A DNA stretch of 64,000 bases from Dyadobacter arcticus (GTDB taxonomy: Bacteria; Bacteroidota; Bacteroidia; Cytophagales; Spirosomataceae): positions 806,001-870,000 of the forward strand of contig NZ_JAASQJ010000003.1 of the NCBI RefSeq assembly GCF_011762185.1, in the 5' to 3' direction. Below the pieces are notes generated by a model, which ran no database searches, was not told the origin of the DNA, and worked only from the letters and a program-made list of their open reading frames with translations. This document shows positions 46,159-54,128 of the stretch, piece after piece (within the stretch, counting starts at the first letter, position 1; each line of letters begins with the position of its first letter). The translations under genes and the position numbers were made by a program.

Positions 46159-46782
46159 CTATTCCAAAATTCGACGGTTAGCAAGCCTGATTTCGTCGGA
46201 CGAAATGGTATGCTGACGACCGGGATAGATGGAATACGTAACAGACGCGTTCATTCTTTCAAGTATTGCGATCGTTTCCTTCACCCTTGACACCGGGACG
46301 TGCGGATCAGGATTACCCGTGGAAATGAAAGTCGGTGTATCTAAAAAATCACCATTGTAATTCCCTTCATTCAATTCCTGTCCAATCAATCCTCCTGTGA
46401 AAGCAATAATTCCGCCATATCGCCGGGCGTTTCGTGTCACATACTCCAATGTAAGACAAGCTCCCTGTGAAAAACCGGCGAAGTAAATATTTTCAGTTGC
46501 AATGCCGCCTGATTCAATATCCGCGACAACCTGACCGATCAGCACCAATGCCGAATCCAGCGCGGGCTGATTTTGTATCACCGGCGCCATAAAACTATTA
46601 GGGTACCAGCTACTATTTGTCGCCTTTGGCGCGTAAATGGCCATCCCTTCCAGGTTCAGATTACGTTTCAGGGAAATAATATCTTCTGCCGATCCTCCCC
46701 GGCCATGAAGCATGATGATCGCTTTTTTAGCTTCTGCGATAGGTGGACCGCTGGTTAAGATCTCTTTGCTATGGGTGTACAT
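46159..46782 (-). CDS. Alpha/beta-hydrolase, phospholipase/carboxylesterase type (MhqD-like)
   Basis: 207 residues, cytoplasmic. HGRGGS oxyanion motif, nucleophile in GFSQGA, Asp in NPDPHVP and His in GRQHTIS. It lies 7 bases downstream of the ring-cleaving dioxygenase and is co-oriented. In Bacillus the MhqD hydrolase and MhqO dioxygenase are paired in quinone detoxification. The role here is inferred from this pairing. Confidence 0.82.
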   Translation of the reverse strand: MYTHSKEILTSGPPIAEAKKAIIMLHGRGGSAEDIISLKRNLNLEGMAIYAPKATNSSWYPNSFMAPVIQNQPALDSALVLIGQVVADIESGGIATENIYFAGFSQGACLTLEYVTRNARRYGGIIAFTGGLIGQELNEGNYNGDFLDTPTFISTGNPDPHVPVSRVKETIAILERMNASVTYSIYPGRQHTISSDEIRLANRRILE

Positions 46783-46789
46783 CTTAAGG

Positions 46790-47728
46790 TTAGTTCAGTA
46801 CAGGAAGCACTTTTTCAATTTGTGCCCTGCGAGGTTCGTATTGTGGTGGAAGCATTAAACCTGAGCCCAATGTTTCAACTGTTTCGTCTGTCTGGAAACC
46901 TGGATTATCGCTGGCAATTTCAAACAGTACGCCGCCTGGCTCACGGAAATACAAAGAATAAAAATAATTGCGGTCAATTTTATCGGTAATCTGATAACCT
47001 GCCTCTACAATCTTTTCTCGGAACTCCATCAAAATGTCATCATTGGCTACCCGAAACGCCACGTGATGTACTGAACCCCCGGCTACATGACCTGCCCGTT
47101 CACCTGGTGCTTCTACCAGATCGACAATAGCGGCATTTTCTACGGCATCTGTCAAAAACCGGAATCTGTTTACATGTTGTTCAACCAACTTGTATCCAAA
47201 GATATCGGTGAGGATTTTAGCTGTATCCTCAATTTTGTTACTTGTTATTGTGATATGGTGAAAACCACGCGTGGCCACCTCAGCAGATACTTCATTGGTT
47301 TCCCAGGGAGTCCGGTTGTCTGCTTTTTTTGGAACTGTCAATTCAAATTTCAGTCCGTCCGGATCCAGGAAAGTCAGATATTCTTCCCCAAATTTTTCGG
47401 ATGCTTTATTATAAGTGACGCCGTTTGCTTCAAACCTGTTAAGCCAAAAATCAAGGCTTCCCTCAGGAACCGAATATCCGATTTCAGTAACCTGCCTTGT
47501 GCCTCTCCGGCCCGCAGGAATCTGATTCCCCCATGGGAAGAAAGTCAGGATTGTGCCAGGAGTGCCTTCTCTGTCACCGTAATAAAAATGATAGGTGTTT
47601 GGATCATCAAAGTTGACTGTTTTTTTAACCATTCTTAATCCCAAAATACGGGTGTAGAAATCATAATTTTTTTTGGGATCACCAGCGATGGCTGTAATGT
47701 GATGTATCCCGTTGATTGTATTTTCCAT
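46790..47728 (-). CDS. Ring-cleaving dioxygenase, glyoxalase/VOC family (MhqO-like)
   Basis: 312 residues, two tandem VOC modules. The metal ligands are visible as GIHHIT near residue 9, SVHHVAFRV in the C-terminal module and VLFEIASD. It is expected to cleave aromatic diols or hydroquinones. It precedes the hydrolase gene by 7 bases, like the MhqO/MhqD pair. The order dioxygenase, hydrolase, Crp-type regulator suggests an inducible module. Confidence 0.82.
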   Translation of the reverse strand: MENTINGIHHITAIAGDPKKNYDFYTRILGLRMVKKTVNFDDPNTYHFYYGDREGTPGTILTFFPWGNQIPAGRRGTRQVTEIGYSVPEGSLDFWLNRFEANGVTYNKASEKFGEEYLTFLDPDGLKFELTVPKKADNRTPWETNEVSAEVATRGFHHITITSNKIEDTAKILTDIFGYKLVEQHVNRFRFLTDAVENAAIVDLVEAPGERAGHVAGGSVHHVAFRVANDDILMEFREKIVEAGYQITDKIDRNYFYSLYFREPGGVLFEIASDNPGFQTDETVETLGSGLMLPPQYEPRRAQIEKVLPVLN

Positions 47729-48052
47729 GTTCTTATTTCGTTTTGTTTTGCTTTTAATGAAACAAATTTATCGCATCAGCCAAGGTAAAAGCATTGAACT
47801 AGGACAAGAAAAAGCTCAGGCCGGGAAAAAATGGATTTCCATAGAATGCCTTTCCGAATAATCAATTGCCATCATTGCTACACAGATTTATTGCTGATAT
47901 TACATATCTTCCATTTCTCATTTATTAAAAATCTGAAAATATTGCATCAAAAGCCCTGATTATTTAAAAGCCGGGCGCCCTTTATAAATTTTTGGCTTTT
48001 TGCTTGGATAAAACCCCTTGAAATCTTCTATCATTTTAATTACTACCTCGTT
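47729..48052. other. Intergenic region, divergent promoters
   Basis: 324 AT-rich bases between the dioxygenase and the T9SS esterase genes, transcribed in opposite directions. No reading frame or clear structured element was seen. Confidence 0.4.
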
Positions 48053-50038
48053 ATGAAAAAAAACCTACCTCTATTATCATTTGTTTTTTTACTGCAATTC
48101 AGTTCCATTTTATTTGGACAAGTCACAGTAACATTTCCTTCGGATCGCGCAGTATTTCAGCGAAACAACTCACATGAAGCCAGCGTATACATTGGTGGGT
48201 ATATATCCGAACCATTTGAAAGAATAGAAGCCCGATTTGTTTCGCTGGACGCTTATACAACAGCGGTTCCAGTCGGAGACGGTTGGGCCGTCGTCGATAA
48301 TTCCATAGAGGCCGGCCATTTCTATGGGTCCATGGTCGTCCGCGAAGGTTGGTACAAACTCGAAGTAAGAGGGGTCAAAAAGAGTGGCCTGACGGTTTCG
48401 ACAGCTATCGACCATGTGGGGGTTGGCGAAGTTTTTGTCATAGCCGGGCAATCCAATGCCACGGGCGGTGATCAAAATCCAACAGGTCCGAGCGCTCAGC
48501 ACGATCAGGTCAGCAGTGTTAACTTTCAGAACTATAACGCCGGGACGCTTACTTCTTATTCTTATTCCAACACACAATTACCTTGTCCGGAATATGTTCA
48601 CCTGGACGCAAACACCAAGACGGCACCATTTGGTAATTATGCCTGGTGCTGGGCTTCCTTCGGTGACAAACTTTATGAAAAGTTCCACGTCCCTATTATG
48701 ATTTTTAATGCCGGTTGGTCAAGTACAGGCAGTGCCAATTGGCAACAAAGCATTCCAACTAATGGAATTACCAACAGCGCGTTTGGCTTGCCTTTTCCCG
48801 AAGGCCAGCCTTTTGGACACCTGAGGCTAGCACTGAACAATTATGCGGCACAGCTAGGAATAAGGGCCATCTTATGGCACCAGGGTGAAACAGACAATTA
48901 TCTGGAAAAAGTTAATAATGCGCCAACCGATTATGTGAACAACCTCTGGCAGGTAATCAGTGCTAGCAGGACGGTCTCAGGAAAGGAAAACCTCGCATGG
49001 GTAGTTGCACGAGCTTCCAGATTTACCATAAACAACCTTACAACAACGTCGCAACATGTGATCGACTCCCAGAATAAAATTATTAACGAGGACGAAAACT
49101 ATCCATATGTGTATCCAGGACCTGAAACCGACCCGTATTACGGCAAAACTTACAGGGGGGGTGACCAGATACATTTTAGAGGAGATGGGGTAAATCCTGA
49201 TAATAGTGATGGAATTGTCTATTCGGGTTTGATCCACCTTGCCGGATTTTGGGCAGATCAGATTACCGCTGATTTCATGAACCAATCACAGCCGTATGCC
49301 GCAATACCACCGCCAGCTGTCTCCGCATCATATGCAAACACTGGTTTGCAAATTACTTTCACAGCACCAGGATCCGGGTCATATAACTGGCTGGGAGTAG
49401 ATTGCAATCAATCGGAAGCCACTTCCCAGTCATGGACGGTAGGCGCAGGAAATTATAAACTCAAGATGACAGATAACAATAATAATACAGTGTATTCGCC
49501 GCGATTATTTGTCTCCAGCTCTTCATTGCCTGTCACATGGAAATCGTTCCATGTAAAGACAAGCTATTCTGGCCGTGCGTTGATAGAATGGTCAACTGCT
49601 GCCGAAATCAATTCCTCTCACTTTGAAGTGGAGAGAAGTACCGACGCGATATCCTTTAAGTCGATCAAAACAGTAAACGCTGCGGGAGAATCGAAAAACG
49701 CGATTAGCTACCAATTTGAAGACGAGTATCTTCCCTCAGGCACGTATTACTATCGTCTGAAACAAGTGGATTTGGATGAGAGATTTGAATATACCAGGAT
49801 TGAAAGCGTGAAGGTCAATGCAAATTTTGCTGCGAAAGCTTATCCCAATCCGGTTAAAGAGAAATTAACTATCGAAGCAGGCGAATCACTTGGACAAGTC
49901 GAGGTAATTGATTTAAGAGGTGTAAAACGGTACACTTTTGACACAAGGCTTAGGACTACGGAAGTTAATATGAATTCGTTCCCAAGCGGGCTTTACACAG
50001 TCATTGTCAACGGGAAAATTTTTAAGATAGCAAAATAA
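48053..50038 (+). CDS. T9SS-exported sialate O-acetylesterase-like carbohydrate esterase
   Basis: 661 residues with a signal peptide ending near LFGQ. A beta-sandwich (about 25-130) is followed by an SGNH hydrolase domain with the nucleophile in AGQSNATGG and WHQGETDNY in block III; the C-terminal acid-base part is in GDGVNPDNSDGIVY. An LPVTWKSFHV hinge, Fn3-like domain and sorting domain with YPNPVKEKL follow. It probably removes acetyl groups from glycans outside the cell, perhaps as an accessory to glycan degradation. The family substrate ranges from sialic acids to other acetylated sugars. Confidence 0.85.
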   Translation: MKKNLPLLSFVFLLQFSSILFGQVTVTFPSDRAVFQRNNSHEASVYIGGYISEPFERIEARFVSLDAYTTAVPVGDGWAVVDNSIEAGHFYGSMVVREGWYKLEVRGVKKSGLTVSTAIDHVGVGEVFVIAGQSNATGGDQNPTGPSAQHDQVSSVNFQNYNAGTLTSYSYSNTQLPCPEYVHLDANTKTAPFGNYAWCWASFGDKLYEKFHVPIMIFNAGWSSTGSANWQQSIPTNGITNSAFGLPFPEGQPFGHLRLALNNYAAQLGIRAILWHQGETDNYLEKVNNAPTDYVNNLWQVISASRTVSGKENLAWVVARASRFTINNLTTTSQHVIDSQNKIINEDENYPYVYPGPETDPYYGKTYRGGDQIHFRGDGVNPDNSDGIVYSGLIHLAGFWADQITADFMNQSQPYAAIPPPAVSASYANTGLQITFTAPGSGSYNWLGVDCNQSEATSQSWTVGAGNYKLKMTDNNNNTVYSPRLFVSSSSLPVTWKSFHVKTSYSGRALIEWSTAAEINSSHFEVERSTDAISFKSIKTVNAAGESKNAISYQFEDEYLPSGTYYYRLKQVDLDERFEYTRIESVKVNANFAAKAYPNPVKEKLTIEAGESLGQVEVIDLRGVKRYTFDTRLRTTEVNMNSFPSGLYTVIVNGKIFKIAK

Positions 50039-50050
50039 AAAGGTCATCAA

Positions 50051-50081
50051 TAACATTCCGGTACTTGCTGCCGGAATGTTA
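50051..50081. terminator. Bidirectional terminator
   Basis: An 11-base perfect stem TAACATTCCGG / CCGGAATGTTA with a 9-base loop, between convergent genes. Confidence 0.7.
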
Positions 50082-50093
50082 TAAAAATGTCTG

Positions 50094-50666
50094 CTAAAAC
50101 TTCTTAAAATATTCGAGCGGCGGGCCCACCCTTTCAAACCCATGCGCTTTTCTGAAATCGTCCTGCTCTTTTTCACTCTTGCCTTTCATGGCGCCTGCTG
50201 ATATAGCCGTAAAAAAATCCTCCATTTTCCCTGCTGGCTGGAAAGAGATAATCATGCGTGCAGTACCCTCTCCTGTCTTCGTAAATGTGTGAGGCACACC
50301 CCGCGGCCCGAAAACGCTGTCCCCGGCTTTTGTCTCGTAAATCTCATCCCCCACTTTCACTTTGAATTCTCCCTCCAGTATATACCACCACTCATCCTGA
50401 TCTTTATGGGTATGAAGCGTAGGTCCGCCATTTTTAACACGGGTCGATTCAAAAGTATATAAATCGCCGTTTGTGTCCTTTGATGAAATTTTGGTGAAAA
50501 ACATATCTCCCTCCAGGAGTGATATCGCCTGGTCGAACCGATCTTTCCCATTGGTCACGGCGAATCCTTTTTTGGACCTGTCCGGGCTGAGAAGTCGGCT
50601 TCCTGATATAAAATCGGGCGCAAGTGGCAATGCAAGGGACAGTTTGAGAAATTTGCTTCTTTTCAT
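50094..50666 (-). CDS. Cupin-domain protein with signal-like N-terminus
   Basis: 190 residues from the ATG at 50666, which starts a Lys/Arg-then-hydrophobic N-terminus (MKRSKFLKLSLALPLAPDF) resembling a signal or Tat-like leader. The cupin domain has metal-ligand pattern HTHKDQDEWWYILEG and a second motif with GDSVFGPRGVPHTF. The substrate is unknown. It may be a periplasmic oxygenase or a small-molecule sensor. Confidence 0.72.
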   Translation of the reverse strand: MKRSKFLKLSLALPLAPDFISGSRLLSPDRSKKGFAVTNGKDRFDQAISLLEGDMFFTKISSKDTNGDLYTFESTRVKNGGPTLHTHKDQDEWWYILEGEFKVKVGDEIYETKAGDSVFGPRGVPHTFTKTGEGTARMIISFQPAGKMEDFFTAISAGAMKGKSEKEQDDFRKAHGFERVGPPLEYFKKF

Positions 50667-50819
50667 AGCATTTGTTTGGTTCGATCGGATTAATTGAGTG
50701 AAAGATTTTAGATGATTGGTAGCAAGAGGAGGCAATATCAAATATAATAACCCCTATTTACAATTCCATTGCATTTTAGTAAACGGTATTTAACTTAATG
50801 TTAGATCATTGGGTTACGT

Positions 50820-51848
50820 ATGTCCTTTTGGCGTATGCCAAATACCTTCAGCGACAAATTGACACAAAAAATTTTGCTGGATGACTTTTTGATCACAACC
50901 CGAAAGCTAAACGCAATCGCTATGGATTCCTTTTCGACCATGATTATCGGCGCAGTGGACAAGATCAAGAACGCCGTTGTTAAAATTGATACATACAAGA
51001 CCGTAAATGGCAAATTACGGCCCGCAGGCTCGGGATCAGGCTTTATATTTTCTTCTGATGGATACGTTTTTACCAATAGCCATGTGGTAGAGGGTGCAGA
51101 GAAAATAATGGTGAGCCTGCTTAACGAAAATGAAATTGAAGCCAATTTGATCGGAAAAGATCCCGATACCGACCTGGCCATTCTAAAAATATATGCACAG
51201 GGACATTCAGTCGCTAAGTTGGGCGACACAAGCGAACTTCAGATTGGCCAGTTTGTAATTGCAATTGGGAACCCTTATGGTTTTCAGCATACGGTTACGA
51301 CTGGTGTTGTGAGCGCCTTAGGCCGGACATTGCAAACGCAATCCGGGCGGATGGTCGACAATGTGATCCAGTCTGATGCAGCACTCAATCCTGGAAATTC
51401 AGGCGGGCCGATGATTAACACCGATGGCGAAGTGATTGGCGTAAATACTGCCGTGATACAAGGCGCGCAGGGTTTGAGCTTTTCGGTAGACATTAATACA
51501 GCCAAAGAAATCGCCCGGCAGATCATCCGCGACGGGAAGGTTTTCAAAGCATTTCTTGGCTTGCAGCTGCAAGATGTGCCGATTAACGAAAAAGTGCGTC
51601 AGCATTACAAACTGTCCAACCGTGGAGGCGTTTTCATCACTAAAATAGAAGCAAATACCCCCGCATCACGGTCGCAATTGCTGGAAGGGGATATTATAGT
51701 TTCCTTTAACAATAAGATAGTAACCAATTCCAACGAGTTATTTAAAGAGCTTACACATAAGGAAATCCTGGATATCACGAATATTTCTGTGCTCCGGCAT
51801 ACCGAGCTGCTGAGCTTTATTATAGTACCGGTTGAAAAGAAAGGTTAG
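50820..51848 (+). CDS. HtrA/DegP-like S1C serine protease with PDZ domain
   Basis: 342 residues. The trypsin-like domain has His in FTNSHVVEG, Asp in DTDLAIL and Ser in NPGNSGGP; a single PDZ domain (about 240-335) follows. No signal peptide or transmembrane helix is visible, so it is predicted cytoplasmic, unlike classical DegP. Alternative starts exist downstream (Met35). It likely degrades or regulates proteins under stress. Confidence 0.82.
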   Translation: MSFWRMPNTFSDKLTQKILLDDFLITTRKLNAIAMDSFSTMIIGAVDKIKNAVVKIDTYKTVNGKLRPAGSGSGFIFSSDGYVFTNSHVVEGAEKIMVSLLNENEIEANLIGKDPDTDLAILKIYAQGHSVAKLGDTSELQIGQFVIAIGNPYGFQHTVTTGVVSALGRTLQTQSGRMVDNVIQSDAALNPGNSGGPMINTDGEVIGVNTAVIQGAQGLSFSVDINTAKEIARQIIRDGKVFKAFLGLQLQDVPINEKVRQHYKLSNRGGVFITKIEANTPASRSQLLEGDIIVSFNNKIVTNSNELFKELTHKEILDITNISVLRHTELLSFIIVPVEKKG

Positions 51849-51860
51849 GTTTAAGAACAA

Positions 51861-51892
51861 AGAAAGGATGGACTCGCCCGAGCCCATCCTTT
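51861..51892. terminator. Bidirectional terminator
   Basis: GAAAGGATGG and CCATCCTTTC arms enclose an inner CTCG/CGAG stem, between the convergent protease and aminotransferase genes. Confidence 0.7.
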
Positions 51893-51912
51893 CCCCATGA
51901 AATCTGTAAAAT

Positions 51913-53103
51913 CTAGCTAATTTCCTGTAAGGCACTCACGAACAGCTTCATCTCATCCTTTGTACCAATACTTACCCGGCACCAGGGTTTGTCCTGAATA
52001 TCCATTGCTTTGACGATAATCCCTTTATCTACCATTTTCTTCAAGAATTCTTTCCCGGGCATATTTATGGGAAATATCACAAAGTTGGTAAAGGAAGGTA
52101 CATATTTGTAACCCATTGTTTTCAGGTTATCATACAAATACGTCTTGGCTTCCGTATTCATTTTTCGGGTACTGTTCTGGAATTCAACATCATCCATGGC
52201 AGCAGAAGCCGCATAAACAGATGTGCAGGCAATACCTGAACCGCCACCTTTTGCTATTTTCCTGATCATTTCCAAAGTCGACGGCTTGGCCGCGATGTAA
52301 CCCACCCTAAGGCCTGCCATTCCCATAATCTTCGAAAAAGTACGAGCGATGATCACATTTTTGTTTTCTTTCAGCAAGCCAACCATACTCGTATTATCCG
52401 CTCCTTCAACCAGCTCAATGTAGGCTTCATCGATGAAAATGGGCACTTTTTCGGATACACGGCTACAAAAATCCATAAGCGCTTTTGTAGACGTAACCGC
52501 GCCAACCGGGTTATTTGGATTACATATGTAGATCAGCTTCGTATCCTTGTCGATCGCTTTTTCCATGGCGTCCAGGTTATGCGACCAATCTGCATTGCAA
52601 GGCACTGGTTTCCAGGTGGCGCCAATGGATTCGGCCACACGGATCAGCGACATATAAGTTGGATCAGCTGAAACTATATTTCCTCCATCCTTGAACATCG
52701 CAAGCGCTGTCTTTTCTAGTAAATCGCCGGAACCATTGCCCATCATAATGTGGTCTCCTGAAACTCCTTCCTTCGCGGAAATTTTTTCAGTGAGGGATTT
52801 CAATTCTGTACGTGCGTACCGGTTTCCTTTTTCGATGGAGTCAGAAATTGCCTTTCTGGCCATTGGCGGTGGGCCATATGGGTTTTCATTGGAGCCAATT
52901 CTGGCCATAACCTTTGCCAAATCTGGTTCCTGGTCCAAAAAATGTCCGCGAACCATCGGACTGTAAAAAATGCGATTGGATTTGTCGAGCCTTAATGGCG
53001 TTCCGGCAAATGCTCCCTCAGCGATGAAAGGCGCTGCCGCCATAGCCCCAATGGTGGCAAAACCTGATTTTAGCAAACTGCGACGATTGATTTTCTGTAC
53101 CAT
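51913..53103 (-). CDS. Tat-exported class I/II aminotransferase, HisC-like
   Basis: 396 residues from the ATG at 53103. The N-terminus MVQKINRRSLLKSGFATIG and an AEGAFAG cleavage region form a twin-arginine signal. The PLP fold has SNENPYGPP, NPNNPVGAV, the Schiff-base Lys258 in RTFSKIMGMAG and RVGYIAAKP. It resembles histidinol-phosphate aminotransferase, normally cytoplasmic. Export by Tat would deliver a folded, cofactor-loaded enzyme to the periplasm. The substrate is unknown. Confidence 0.85.
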   Translation of the reverse strand: MVQKINRRSLLKSGFATIGAMAAAPFIAEGAFAGTPLRLDKSNRIFYSPMVRGHFLDQEPDLAKVMARIGSNENPYGPPPMARKAISDSIEKGNRYARTELKSLTEKISAKEGVSGDHIMMGNGSGDLLEKTALAMFKDGGNIVSADPTYMSLIRVAESIGATWKPVPCNADWSHNLDAMEKAIDKDTKLIYICNPNNPVGAVTSTKALMDFCSRVSEKVPIFIDEAYIELVEGADNTSMVGLLKENKNVIIARTFSKIMGMAGLRVGYIAAKPSTLEMIRKIAKGGGSGIACTSVYAASAAMDDVEFQNSTRKMNTEAKTYLYDNLKTMGYKYVPSFTNFVIFPINMPGKEFLKKMVDKGIIVKAMDIQDKPWCRVSIGTKDEMKLFVSALQEIS

Positions 53104-53401
53104 GATAAAATGATTTGGTGGTTTGAACAAGTCGGGCAGTGCGGCTACCGGAATATTTTGCTTACGGCGGGATCTACAAATAATCTATTGAGTATTTGAG
53201 ATTTATAAATATAATCATTTACAAGAACAGGAGAAACAAAAAACATCTTAAATGTCCAGGAATTTCGTCCGTTGTGACAATATTTCTATTCTAAATATTT
53301 AAAATTCTATTATGTAACTCCAAGACGCAATTTCTTTGTGTTGCGGGAATGAAAAAGCAGCCAATTTTTGTTAGCTGGATAATGATCATAATAGATACGA
53401 T

Positions 53402-53743
53402 ATGAATTGGGTCACAATTAATAGTGAAGAAGAAGTAGAAAGCATTTATAACTCGGCCGACTATTCCATTATTTACAAGCATAGTCCGCGCTGCATGACC
53501 AGCCTAATGGCTTACCGTCAGCTTAAAAATGATGTCAATGCTGTCCAGCATTTGGACATGCCCCTTTACATCGTTGATGTGATCAGCAATCGCAGAGAGT
53601 CAATGGCAATCGCCAGCAACTTTCAGGTACAACATCAGTCTCCCCAGATACTTGTCGTGAAAAACGGGGAATGTCTTTATGACGCCTCACACGAAGCCAT
53701 TTCCCTGAAACAAACTTTAAGCTTTGTGCCTGTAACCAATTAG
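53402..53743 (+). CDS. ytxJ: YtxJ-like bacillithiol-system thioredoxin-fold protein
   Basis: 113 residues, thioredoxin-like fold. A single cysteine, Cys31, lies in KHSPRCMTS where YtxJ family members carry a reactive Cys; the cis-Pro segment QSPQILV is present. The family co-occurs with bacillithiol synthesis and may reduce or sense bacillithiol mixed disulfides. The synthesis genes are not in this window. Confidence 0.85.
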   Translation: MNWVTINSEEEVESIYNSADYSIIYKHSPRCMTSLMAYRQLKNDVNAVQHLDMPLYIVDVISNRRESMAIASNFQVQHQSPQILVVKNGECLYDASHEAISLKQTLSFVPVTN

Positions 53744-53862
53744 TCTTCTGATGGTGCAATAGACGTTAGAAGAGTTGTTTTAATTTCGCAAAATTTCAAT
53801 ATGGATTATTTCCAATTAAATGGATTTATTCCATATATTTGGAAAACATTACATCAACGGAT

Positions 53863-54030
53863 ATGGAAAACCTGCATCAAGCAATTGTATCAGAGGAAAT
53901 GGTCTGGTTATGGTACTATGATGAATATGGGGGAAAACATATCAGAGAACTTTATGATCGAGAGGCCAGGGAGTATGTTAAAAAACTTGGGCAGGAAACT
54001 GTCAAGCAAAAAATTGATTCAACGGAATAA
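53863..54030 (+). CDS. Hypothetical small protein
   Basis: 55 residues from the ATG at 53863; a longer frame starts with TTG. Acidic with aromatic residues (MVWLWYYDEYGG) and a C-terminal charged helix. An overlapping alternative frame (53801-54073) has lower protein-like composition. Low confidence; the strong terminator downstream supports transcription. Confidence 0.3.
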   Translation: MENLHQAIVSEEMVWLWYYDEYGGKHIRELYDREAREYVKKLGQETVKQKIDSTE

Positions 54031-54068
54031 CAAATTACACTTCATTGACAATTGCACTTCATCATCAA

Positions 54069-54113
54069 TTTAAATGCAAATGAGCAGCCGAAAGCTGCTC
54101 ATTTGCATTTAAA
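54069..54113. terminator. Perfect 20-bp hairpin, bidirectional terminator
   Basis: Two perfect 20-base arms around the five-base loop CGAAA, positioned between a plus-strand small gene and the convergent PLP enzyme gene. T-rich ends on both sides suit termination in both directions. The stem is unusually long and perfect for a simple terminator. Confidence 0.7.
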
Positions 54114-54128
54114 ACAACCCAAAAAAGA

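Noticed and set aside
46047..46184. N-terminal extension of the Crp-family regulator
   Set aside because: It would need a TTG start, overlaps the upstream hydrolase gene and adds sequence unlike the family; the ATG at 46046 is better.
47087..47638. 183-codon plus-strand frame opposite the ring-cleaving dioxygenase
   Set aside because: Antisense to a gene with intact VOC metal motifs; Cys/Phe-rich composition typical of shadow frames.
53801..54073. 90-codon frame overlapping the 55-residue small gene
   Set aside because: Basic, Lys/Ile-rich with no family resemblance and overlaps a frame with more protein-like composition; neither is strongly supported, but the 53863 frame is preferred.
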